In this document: positions 55,331 to 64,000 of the stretch, one piece after another | Numbering within the stretch: the first letter of the stretch is position 1 | Layout: every line of letters starts with the position of its first letter | Assembly (NCBI RefSeq): GCF_905475465.1 | Contig: NC_062249.1 | Coordinates: forward strand, 11,048,501-11,112,500 | DNA length: 64,000 nt | Direction: 5' to 3' | From: Pieris napi | Lineage: Eukaryota > Arthropoda > Insecta > Lepidoptera > Pieridae | Position numbers and translations under genes: made by a program | Notes under the pieces: generated by a model | Told to the model about the DNA's origin: nothing | The model's database searches: none | What the model saw: only the letters and a program-made list of their open reading frames with translations

Positions 55331-55392
55331 ACAAAAAAAACACGTGTGTGTACTTATGTACACGCGTTAGAAGTTATACTTCTTTGGCGTAA
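55331..55392 (+). repeat. Terminal piece of the 375-bp MITE family
   Basis: 'cgtgtgtgtacttatgtacacgcgttagaagttatacttctttggcg' matches the reverse complement of the right end at 27265-27331. It contains two small palindromes (gtgtac/gtacac, gaagt/acttc). The interior that follows is different, so it may be the end of a longer relative. Confidence 0.55.
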
Positions 55393-55589
55393 CAAGATAA
55401 AAATGTTTCAATTTTTTTATCTTGCGCCTTATTGTTGTTGTTTGTAGAAAAAAAGACACTAACAATAGAAAAAAAATATTTAATTCTTTGAAAGTTTTAT
55501 TATAACGCATTATCTAGTAACATAAAGTTTATTTAAATATCACAAAAAAAATCTACATAATTAAAGAAATGGACATTTTTTATTTTAAA

Positions 55590-55735
55590 ATGTTGACTAT
55601 GCTAACTTCAGTGTCGGTTTTCTGTGACGGTGCCCACACACCGGGTTTTCGTGACGTGTGTGTAAAAATTTACTCTCATCACGCACACGCACTCACACTG
55701 ACCCGTACACTCACACACACACACTCACAAATGCT
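55590..55735 (+). repeat. GTG/CAC-rich stretch with (CA)n
   Basis: 'gtgcccacacaccgggttttcgtgacgtgtgtgt' followed by CA-rich simple sequence to about 55728. A 78-codon frame over it is low-complexity and not called. Confidence 0.4.
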
Positions 55736-55849
55736 TTTACTTTTTACTATTTTTTTATTTTTATTTATTTATTTTTATAAATTATTTATTTTCGTTCGTT
55801 TTTAAAGACTTGTTAGCAATTAGCAATACTTTTTGCAACACTATGTTCA

Positions 55850-55990
55850 AGAGGGACTGGTGACTTGTAATAACAGGTTTTCCCAACCTTTTTCAAGCAC
55901 CAGTCTCTCAGTTTAATAGATAGCTTTAAGCTTATTGTCAAGTTTATTATTATTATTATTAATTAAATTAAGTTTAAGTTAAAGTAAGTT
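55850..55990 (+). repeat. LINE 3' UTR fragment with conserved hairpin
   Basis: GACTGGTG (55855-55862) pairs with CACCAGTC (55898-55905) around 'tgtaataacagg', followed by a (TTA)n tail at about 55945-55965. It is the plus-strand counterpart of the hairpins at 1483-1529 and 31235-31278. Confidence 0.55.
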
Positions 55991-56396
55991 TATCATAAAG
56001 CAATGTATGTATAAGATAAATAAAAATCGTTTTTCCTTAAATAAAATAATATAATTTCAAAAGGCATTAATTAAAAATATCTACTTTTACGAGCCAAGGC
56101 TCGCTCAAGCTTTTTAGTTTTATAATCGTGGCGATTATCAAAATCGTCGTAGTTACGCCCCGAGAGTATCGCCAGACAAAGGCACTCTCTTTAACATTGC
56201 TAAAGCATAGAAGTTTATTTACTCGTAGGATTAATAGTATTTATTCTTTTGCTGTACGTGAATGGAAAATTTATAGTGAAAATAATATCCTCTATTTATG
56301 ACCCAGGAATCGAAATGGCTAATTGAATATGCCATTGTATGTATTATGTTGACACTTAAATACAGATTGGCTACACAAATAGAATACAAAAAAAAA
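55991..56396. other. No gene recognised
   Basis: AT-rich spacer. The patch at 56090-56200 is less AT-rich, with no frame. Confidence 0.4.
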
Positions 56397-56655
56397 CCGG
56401 TAGCACTACAACCTCTTTAGGTCTTGGCCTTAGATTTCTGAATCTGTTTCATGATCATTTTTAAATTAAAAAGGCAAGTAGGTGATCAGCCACCAGTGCC
56501 TGACACACGCCGTCGACTTTTCGGGTCTAAGACATGTCGGTTTCCTCACGATGCTTTCCTTCACCGTTCGAGCAAATGTTAAATGTGCACATAGAATGAA
56601 AGTCCATTGGTGTACAGCCGGGGATCGAACCTACGACCTCAGGAGCCAACACTGC
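56397..56655 (-). mobile_element. tRNA-derived SINE with partly deleted head
   Basis: The inverted body 'caacctctttaggtcttggcc' to 'gttcgagcaaatgttaaatg' matches 151-432. B box ggatcgaacc is at 56622-56631. The stretch between B box and A box is deleted ('cctcaggagccaacactg'), so the A box is incomplete. Confidence 0.75.
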
Positions 56656-57187
56656 TCTAAAATACAAAAATACCATCTCAAAATTAAGACAGTGTGTCTC
56701 TATTGTACTCCTTTAATGTATTCATAGATATTTAGATAAAGGAATACACTGGTACAACTACTCATTTATTATAGAGTAGATTGCCAACAAGAGTTTGGGC
56801 CCGAACCCTCGAAAGATAAAATACATTTAGATAAATGGAGGAGCCGCCTTCAGTTGGGCACTCTTGCTAAACGACACTCTTAATTTTCCCAAAGTAATAA
56901 TTAAGAGTGAAGTCTTGGAGGGTGTACTGGTCGACTCTGCTGCTAAATTTTTAAACACCTCTAAGTAGAAAGGCTGATAGAAAAGTTCATTATGTTAATA
57001 AATAAATGATATTTAATGTGAATGTAAAAGTTGATCGTAAAAAACTTTTATGATTTTCAATAAAGTTCAGTTGGGATGAGTTACTAGGATAAATTTTTAA
57101 TGATTTATTTGGCTATACGATATGTAGTTTAGATCCAACAATGTATTAAATAAATATGTTATTTACATTCAAGAGTACTAAAACTAA
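56656..57187. other. No gene recognised
   Basis: AT-rich. 56860-56930 has 'aattttcccaaagtaataattaagagtg' but no recognisable gene. Confidence 0.4.
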
Positions 57188-57290
57188 GACTTGCGAACTG
57201 GTAGTAAATGTAGATTTAACTATTTTATTTTTGACGTTCATAAGTGTATTTGTTTACCTGTATGAATAAAGATATTTTGAATTTGAATTA
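57188..57290 (+). mobile_element. LINE extreme 3' end, family B
   Basis: 'cttgcgaactggtagtaaatgtag', 'gacgttcataagtgtatttgtttacctgtatg' and 'aataaagatattttgaatttgaatt' match the last 100 bases of 7785-8130 read on the minus strand. The AATAAAG before the tail resembles a polyadenylation signal. Confidence 0.6.
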
Positions 57291-57315
57291 AAAAAAAATG
57301 AGTTATAAAAAAAAC

Positions 57316-57572
57316 TCGTGACGCTACAACCATTCTTGGCCTCAGGTTTCTTTATCTGTTTCGTGATATTTTTTCCTAATAGTCAAGTAGGTGATCTAAG
57401 CCACTGTGACTGATACACGCCGTCACCTTTGTTTGGTCAAAGGTGCTTTTCGGATGTGTTCCTTTACCGTACGAGCGAGTATTAAATTCGCACATAGACA
57501 CAGTCCATTGTTGCACAGCCGGGGTCTATGACCTCAAGGATGAGAGTCACACGCTGAGCTAGGCCAACACAT
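57316..57572 (-). mobile_element. tRNA-derived SINE, mutated
   Basis: The inverted body and head ('acacgccgtcacctttg', 'accgtacgagcgagtattaaat', 'cacacgctgagctaggccaaca') match the SINE family. The B box is damaged ('ggggtctatgacctc'), while the A box TGGCCTAGC-like sequence is still readable. Confidence 0.7.
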
Positions 57573-58874
57573 ATTATATGTTAGTTTTGAAATACGAGTA
57601 TAACTTCTAGTTTATCAAGATTGAAAAACGCTGGAAAATGTTTATATAGATAATGCAATAAATTCGTTTTGTTTATGCGTAGCAGCGTAGCACACGAAAG
57701 CCAAAGAATGTAGATGTGCAAAGTTTTCGCCATTTGCTTTTACAGCCTACCTAGACACGAACGAATTATGATATTATCAAACTTAAATAATAAACTGTCA
57801 AATCACAGAAGTATTTTTAAAACACTCTTATCATTTAACCTTACACTATATCATTCCGAACGCATACAATCGATTATCATTATAGTGTTTTGAGTAACCG
57901 CAGGAAAGCAAAAACTTTACACTTTCTGCCCCAGAATTTTTCAACAACGCAACACTGAAAGTTTGATGGTAGGGTTATTTTTAATTCATTTATATAGAGA
58001 AACCGAAAAACCTAGTAAAGTGAGTGACACACATTTTATGTGAACAGTTCACGCTTAGCGCACCTTACTTATTAATTCAGACTGGTCGTAAAACTTCCGG
58101 AGAACGGGCTTTGTCTCTAATATTTACGGGAAGGAACCAATTACCTATTCATACTATCCAGAGATAAGTAGTGGTTCAGTGGTTAAGACCAACACATTAT
58201 AATAACAAGCATGTCTATTTATCAAAGTGAAACTTTTATTACATCGTCTCAAACTTTTACGTCTGTGTGTCGCATGTCGCGTGACGGTCGGCCGCGGAGT
58301 AGGGATAAAGTGAAAGGCGCTCGTCATAGCAGCCAAGGCCAATATGGCGGCGCCTTTAGTTCGCAGCAGCTGACCGTGTAGTGTTTAGACTGTTATTTAA
58401 TAAGTGAATATAATCTAAATAATTGTTATTAATATGTGTATATAATCTTAATAATTGTTAAGTATTATGTATGTCGTACTCTCTAAGACACAGAGTTTAA
58501 TAAAAATATTAGTTGAAGACTTAGTCTACTTTTATTATTTCCCATTATTATTTCAATTTTCCAAGTATAAAATTAAGATTGATAAAGCGATTTTTATACC
58601 CTTAATGGAATATAATTCCCAAAAAAATTAATTACATGTCTATTATGTGAAAAAAAGTTTCACTTTTACCGTGGTTTCATAAAACCACACAATCCTTTTT
58701 ATTTTAAACGTTTGTATATAGTTTCTAGTAAAATAATGCTATTTAATATTATGCATGCTAAAGCTAAATTATTAAGATCTCAGAATAAGAAACAATAACT
58801 AAGTTATTCCTTCCAAATGTTGTTTTAGCCTTTTCAATAATTAAACAAATGAAACCAACGGGATTGATTATGGA
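57573..58874. other. No gene; GC-rich patch at 58255-58385
   Basis: Mostly AT-rich. 58255-58385 is GC-rich ('cgtgacggtcggccgcggag', 'atggcggcgcctttagttcgcagcagctgac') with CpG-containing words. It could be a 5' UTR, a promoter or an uncharacterised repeat. The 62-codon minus frame over it has no known motif. Confidence 0.35.
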
Positions 58875-59177
58875 TGTTGACAGGTCACGGTGGATTATAT
58901 GTTGGATAGCAATACAGCTGAAGAGACGGTGTTACATGTCCTGACCGACTGTCCAATGTTATACGACAGGTATAACACTGAACAAGCTATGGGAATAAAA
59001 GTGACAGAGACGCACGTAAAAGAAATAATGTTCAACAATAGGTTAAGAGGCATCTTTTTGGAATTTTCTGTAAATGTTATACAAACATTTGTTAAAAGAA
59101 GAAGAAGTTGTAAACGTAAGTTTATTAATACCTCCGACGACAACATAGTCAGGGAATTAGCTAGAAAATATATTTAA
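58875..59177 (+). pseudogene. Non-LTR C-terminal fragment with HVLTDCP zinc-finger-like block
   Basis: 'ttgacaggtcacgg' encodes Leu-Thr-Gly-His-Gly in one frame. After a frame change near 58890 the next frame runs to 59177: Ala-Glu-Glu-Thr-Val-Leu-His-Val-Leu-Thr-Asp-Cys-Pro and Asn-Asn-Arg-Leu-Arg-Gly-Ile-Phe-Leu. The TGHG ... (E/D)T-x-x-H-x-L-x-x-C block is the C-terminal Zn-binding region of R1-type and related non-LTR polymerases. The RT core is missing. Confidence 0.62.
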
Positions 59178-59764
59178 ATAAGAGATCTAAGAAGTGTGTT
59201 TGATTACTTTGAATATATTGGATATCGAGATTGAAGAATTATATCGAAATAGGATTCCGTTTGATAAAGACATAAAATTGGGATTTTGCTACAAAGTGCT
59301 AATTGCGTGAGACATCAGTTTTGCTGGATTCAGGAATAACCAATCCCCTGCAGGCTGGAATATTTTTTCATTCCTAAAATCTATGAATTTAATATGCAAG
59401 CAGCAATAATATAACTTTATGTTGAACACGAAGAGTGAAGACTTTGTATTCGAGTAAGCAATTTTCTTAATTAAAATTAATAATTCCGGGTAATTTTAAT
59501 ATTTAAGCTGGAAGATTTCTTTTAAAATTTTCCTCAGTCGCTTAACCGTAATTAACTTGAAGATTTTATGATAGCAAGTGTACTCGGTGAAAAAGCTCAG
59601 TAACTGGGCCATGACAATTTATTTTTATGTCTAAAAATAGTAATTTCTTCAATTGTATAAAGACATTGTATATCTTATTTTTAATATATAGAAGACTACT
59701 TAGCAACACAAATATACCTATAGGTATCTGTATATGAAAAAGTTATTTTTTTAATTAATATAAC
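59178..59764. other. No gene recognised
   Basis: AT-rich spacer. Confidence 0.45.
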
Positions 59765-59822
59765 AAAAAAAAAACGTGTTTGTACTTATGTACACGCAAT
59801 AGAAGTTATACTTCTTTGGTGT
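59765..59822 (+). repeat. Terminal piece of the 375-bp MITE family
   Basis: 'acgtgtttgtacttatgtacacgcaatagaagttatacttctttgg' matches 55331-55392 and the inverted right end of 26957-27331. The interior differs again. Confidence 0.5.
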
Positions 59823-61400
59823 AATAATTTTCTTCGAGCACTTTAGAGAGACGTTACCCTCTGCGAATTGCATTTTTCTTGTCCATTTTAATGATCACTT
59901 CCAATCAAAACGATATACCTAATCACTAATCATGATATTTTACAATAAACACTATGTTTTTTATCACATTAGAATGGGTGTTCTCGTATAGAAATCATTG
60001 TTTTGGTTTAAATAAATACGACTCGAAAAACACTACGCCATGACAGACAATGCAACCTGCCTATAAGGAGTCCAAAAATCCTTGATGTTATATAAAAATG
60101 TGGACTTAAAATCGCGTGGTACGAATACTGAATGATGAAATTTATCTGCTACTTGGAGACTTGCGCTCATCTATTACTCCATCACCAAATGGCGATGATG
60201 GAGCACCGGTTTCAGCGCCCCCTAGTGTATATCAATTAATGATGATGAATGGCTGATTCCGAGGTGGTTAAATTATCGAGGAAAATTATCTAAACAAAAC
60301 GACGAAATACTTGCTATCCGTACTCGATTTCAGTGCTATAGAATTATTATTTGCCGTAGTTTGAGGTAAAACAGGACGAAGACAGGAGCCATTTTAATAT
60401 GATCATTCACATACACGCGTGCATACGCAGACTCAAATTTATCAAAAATTTTCTCTTACTGTATTATTTAAGTACAAAATTATTGTCTTTTGTTTATTTT
60501 TAAATGGATAAGTCAAGTCACCATAGTAGTTTTTAAATAATGCAACAATGTAAATAGGTGTAATTAGTAAGGCGATTCATTCTTTAACAAAATTACTAAA
60601 ATAAGGAGAAATATTGTTCAAAGGACCTTTTGTTACATAGATTTTAATCTAATGACATTACCAAACATTCGGAGAATCAGTAAACATGTTCCATACAGAA
60701 CACAATTACTGATAACGGCAGAACAATGGTTAGTTTGAAGTAAATTCAACCAAACAAACAATGCGATTTTATGTATCGGTTGAATTTAGTTTTGATTGAA
60801 ATCAACGTTGTCGCTTTTGTGAATGGCGAATCATTTTATATAAACACTGATTAATACATTTTCGCATGGAGTGTATCAATTACCTGTTTTGTGTTTATAT
60901 AAATGGGTTACGTCAAAAATATTGACCCAAATTCTGGATATCCATAGTTGCTCACACTTTGAAATCACTTTTCCTTAAAAAATGTGTTTATTTATTTTAA
61001 GTACATATGCATTACAATGTGTGAGATTTGGGAACCCTTTTAAGTAAAAAATACCTGTGTCAGGGCTCCTAGCTCTTCCATAACAAACTTTACTATAAAT
61101 TCTTTATATTTTATTTATTTTTGTTTTTGATTCTTCAATTGCTATCAACACGCCTGAGTGCACGAGTGAGTGTGTGGGTGCAAATGTGTGAGTGAGTGGG
61201 TCTCAGAAGCATCTCTAAAAGCGCGTAAGGTGTGTTCATAGTTTTTAAAATATATGAATCGATGTTTTTGACGTGACGTCTATTATTCGATGGAGCCGGC
61301 TGCACGCACGAAAAAACATGATGAGTACTTCTGCTAAATCGTAGTAAATGATTTATTCAAATGTATGAGATTATTTATATAGAGAAAAATTCACAGAAAA
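59823..61400. other. No gene; one GT-rich repeat-like patch
   Basis: AT-rich. 61140-61320 has 'gtgagtgtgtgggtgcaaatgtgtgagtgagtggg' and 'attcgatggagccggctgcacgcacg', a repeat-like block without a second copy here. No gene identified. Confidence 0.45.
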
Positions 61401-61532
61401 AACGTAAAAAGTTTTCATTCCGGAACACTGAACTTTCTCTTGGGTAGCATAGCAAAATGTTCCATGTTGGTACTAAAAGGTAGACAAAGTAAAATCATAT
61501 TAAGGAAAAACGAAGTTCGCAGGGGCGGCTAG
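61401..61532 (+). mobile_element. Helitron 3' end, incomplete evidence
   Basis: 'aacgaagttcgcaggggcggCTAG' (CTAG at 61529-61532) followed by T resembles the ends at 12262-11771 and 14742-15297. A 5' TC end was not placed, so the boundary at 61401 is arbitrary. Confidence 0.4.
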
Positions 61533-61619
61533 TAAATTATAAAATCCAGCATTTGTACCTACCGAACGGATTTTTTAACCACCAGAGACCTGCCCTGTGA
61601 TTCTGTAACTCACTTTTCG

Positions 61620-61735
61620 AACTCACACAGCGGTTTTCGCATCGGCGGTCGCTCTCAAATCAGTCGTGAAGCAGTCATTTTATGACGTGCCCCGGCCGGG
61701 GCCCGGCCCGGTCGCGACACGGTGTACCGTGAATC
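61620..61735. other. GC-rich island with initiator-like TCAGT
   Basis: 'cggttttcgcatcggcggtcgctctcaaaTCAGTcgtg' (TCAGT at 61660-61664) and 'ccccggccggggcccggcccggtcgcgac' (61690-61718) stand out from AT-rich DNA. TCAGT is the arthropod initiator word, but there is no TATA box or clear downstream element. It may be a promoter or first exon of a host gene, or part of the next transposon's flank. Confidence 0.25.
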
Positions 61736-62151
61736 ATCCTTTATACGGTTATTGCCGTGGAGGTTGTAATCTAGCCATCATAGAATCCAAGCGAGCTAAG
61801 CTTAGGGCATATTGTATATGTATCCAATATTAACAGTCAGAGGGACATTGATTCTAGCCCAAAATTTTGGCAAATTATCTAGCCTTATTATTCCGTGATC
61901 CGAATCAAATTACACTGCACTTGGCCTGTGTTGCCATAGCACTACTTATTAATATGGGGCATGTGTGCGGAACTAATGTTACCACCCTTACTTGTTTATA
62001 TTGTGACATAATTCAGCACCAAATATACCTGGAAACCGGATAGCGGGATAAATTGTTGGTTCAATTTTTAATTCTTCATTATAGAAAAAAATTTTGTTTG
62101 ATGGTGTTCGACATACATGTTTACTATTTAAAAAAACTTTATTATATATAT

Positions 62152-62300
62152 ATGTTACGGGTAATGCTAGAAGGTGGAGTAAACCTAGGTTTACTCGGGT
62201 TGACTTAGTATTACCCAAGCTTCTTGGGTAAAGTCCGAATAATAAGTAAAATAAATTTTAATTCGGGGTTTACCCATGCTCACCTAGGTCTACCCAACTC
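62152..62300 (+). promoter_or_regulatory. Palindrome-rich 5' region of the integrase transposon
   Basis: Starts about TGTTACGGGTAATG (62153). Contains a perfect 20-bp palindrome GAGTAAACCTAGGTTTACTC (62177-62196) inside GGGTAAT ... ATTACCC arms (62159-62165 and 62210-62216). Further copies of TTACCC/GGGTAA and CCTAGGT run on to 62316. This is likely the terminal or subterminal region of the element carrying the next gene; the other end lies beyond the window, so TIRs could not be confirmed. Confidence 0.55.
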
Positions 62301-62401
62301 TGTCTGGGTAATGTGTTGGCTAAATTTTAACAACAGTTTAGCAAATTTTGCATTAGTCTTGTTGGCAACACTGGCCACGCCGCCGCTTGCTTAGTGACAA
62401 A

Positions 62402-64000
62402 ATGGCGACCGAACAGAGTGCACGTTCTTTTCGAGAGCGTTTTGATACAAAATTTCAAGAGTTATTCTCAGCGAAAGGATTAAATTCTTTTTACTTTAGT
62501 AACGAACAGTATTTGGAAATAATTAATTCGGTAAAAAGTGCAAAAGAAGCTAAATCGAAAACTACTTTACAATACCGGCGATTGAAGCGTTTTGATTTGT
62601 GCTCGGTAAGTGGCGTCGAGAAACTGATTGCTCCTCTATCTTCAAGTGAGACAACAATTAAATATTACGTGACTAATGATGAAATGTTCGATATTTTGCA
62701 TGAAACTCATTTGGCTGTTGGACATGGAGGAAAACATCGAATGGAAAAAGAATGTAAAAAAAAATATAAAAATATTACTCAAGAAGTAATCAAATTATAT
62801 TTACGACTATGCGAACCATGCCAAAAAAAGTTAAAGTCTGCTAAAAAAGGAATTGTTGTCAAACCATTGGTGTCAACAGAAATGAATAGTCGCTGTCAAG
62901 TAGATTTAATTGACATGCAGTCTAACCCTGACGGCGACTTCAAATTCATAATGGTCTATCAAGATCATTTGACAAAGTTTGTACAGCTGCGCGCGTTAAC
63001 ATCTAAACGAGCCGTAGAAGTTGCTTATAAGCTTTTGGACATATTTTGTATTTTTGGCGCACCTTCAATTCTTCAATCAGACAATGGCCGCGAGTTTGCA
63101 AATCACGTAATAGAAGAGTTGTGCTCGATGTGGAGCGGTCTGAAGATAGTACATGGCAAACCTCGCCATAGTCAGTCTCAAGGTAGTGTGGAAAGAGCAA
63201 ATCAAGACGTACAAAATATGCTTATGACGTGGATGAACGACGAAAATTGTAAGCGTTGGTCAGAAGGTTTGAAGTTCGTACAATTAATGAAAAATAGGGC
63301 ATTCCACGATGGAATAAAACGAGCTCCTTATACCGCCATGTTCGGTAGTGATGTCAAGGTGGGTTTAGCGTCGTCTTCTCTTCCAAAAGAAGTTATTGTC
63401 AATATTCACACTGAGGAAGAGCTCGAGAAAATGTTGACGGAATTTACTACCGAAGCAGAATCTAGTCCAGAATCCCAAGAAGAAGGACCGGAATCTAGAC
63501 AAGAATCTCAAGAAGATTGACTAAATGTAGAGCTGGAATCAGAGAATTACCACTTACAGAACACGGAGATGAGAAGCGATATCGAAACAGAAGTTTTAAA
63601 TACAAAAGAAGGTGAAAGGAACGTTTTATTAGAAATAAATTCAGAAGAAACGGCCAAAAAGAAAGACGAATTAGAGTGTAGTAGATGTATGAACCCAGGC
63701 ACAAGTACACAAGAAATAAACTTATGTGAAATTTGTACTACTCAACAAAATATAAATAAACATAGATTATCTGCCCGATTGAGCTTAGAAAATCAAGCTA
63801 AGAAAATGAAAGCCTTATCTAATTTAAAATTTCCTCCATGTTCTGTTGGAGATACGGTGAGAGTCCAAATACCAGATGTCGATAGAGGAAGAGGCGAGTT
63901 TCGGAACGTGCTTATGGTAGTTATAGAAAAAGCTGGTGATCTGTATAGGCTAGGAAACGAACGTGGTACTATTGAGGAAATGTTCTCAAGGAATCAGTTT
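62402..64000 (+). CDS. KRBA2/Ginger-like integrase, one in-frame TGA, 3' end outside window
   Basis: The ATG at 62402 (context caaaATGGCG) opens 372 codons to a TGA at 63518-63520. The same frame is then open for 160 more codons to the window edge. Domains: H2C2 zinc finger (His103/His108 with Cys137/Cys140), then the integrase core with Cys-Gln-Val-Asp-Leu (Asp168), Leu-Gln-Ser-Asp-Asn-Gly-Arg-Glu-Phe (Asp227) and Gln-Gly-Ser-Val-Glu-Arg-Ala-Asn (Glu264). An acidic Glu/Ser linker follows, in which the TGA falls. Beyond it come a C-x2-C ... C-x2-C zinc ribbon (from about 63668) and the block Val-Gly-Asp-Thr-Val-Arg-Val-Gln-Ile-Pro-Asp-Val-Asp-Arg-Gly-Arg, which I know from KRBA2-like insect proteins. 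It would act as a DDE recombinase. The TGA may be a recent nonsense change, a readthrough site or a sequencing error. Confidence 0.85.

Noticed and set aside
55569..55805. 78-codon frame across CA-rich DNA
   Set aside because: Low-complexity His/Thr/Leu text from simple sequence.
58895..59146. 83-codon minus-strand frame
   Set aside because: Antisense shadow of the R1-like fragment on the plus strand.

Overview
The window looks like AT-rich nuclear DNA from an insect, most likely a moth or butterfly. This is inferred from the repeat content: tRNA-derived SINEs with a good A box and B box, many copies of a non-LTR retrotransposon 3' end of a type I associate with Lepidoptera, short Helitrons ending in CTAG, and a LINE whose ORF1 ends in an FP-like domain. 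No search could be run, so the assignment rests on recognition of motifs. I found no convincing host gene, rRNA, tRNA or CRISPR array. The window is best described as intergenic or intronic DNA built from layers of mobile elements.

Layout. 1-15300: a possible terminal exon fragment (1-117), two SINEs, LINE 3' ends, a 17-bp GC-rich minisatellite (6735-7250), non-LTR reverse transcriptase (RT) scraps and two Helitrons of one family (11771-12262 and 14742-15297). 15300-22000: mostly featureless AT-rich DNA. 22000-31100: RT scraps, two more Helitrons, a SINE remnant and a 375-bp MITE-like repeat (26957-27331) with a close copy at 38648-39020. 31105-36000: a nearly full-length LINE on the minus strand, with a coiled-coil/FP-domain ORF1 and an endonuclease-RT ORF2 broken by one TGA. 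36000-45100: scattered 3' fragments, a Helitron and a 71-bp tandem duplication.

45215-48487 is the best-preserved element: a complete PIF/Harbinger DNA transposon, 3273 bp, flanked by TTA duplications. It carries a DDE transposase gene (+) and a MADF-domain gene (-). Each gene has one intron, and each intron contains the last exon of the other gene. The element sits inside an older repeat whose uninterrupted copy is at 4884-5283, so the empty site can be read within the same window.

48800-62000 holds a complete short Helitron, two long-arm foldback MITEs (50268-50432 and 51625-51836), further SINEs and more RT fragments. 62152-64000 holds the 5' part of a KRBA2/Ginger-like integrase transposon. 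Its reading frame is open to the window edge except for a single in-frame TGA at 63518-63520.

The coding genes here serve their own elements: transposase plus MADF DNA-binding partner, ORF1 plus endonuclease-RT, and a single integrase. SINEs, MITEs and short Helitrons code for no complete protein and would depend on proteins supplied elsewhere.
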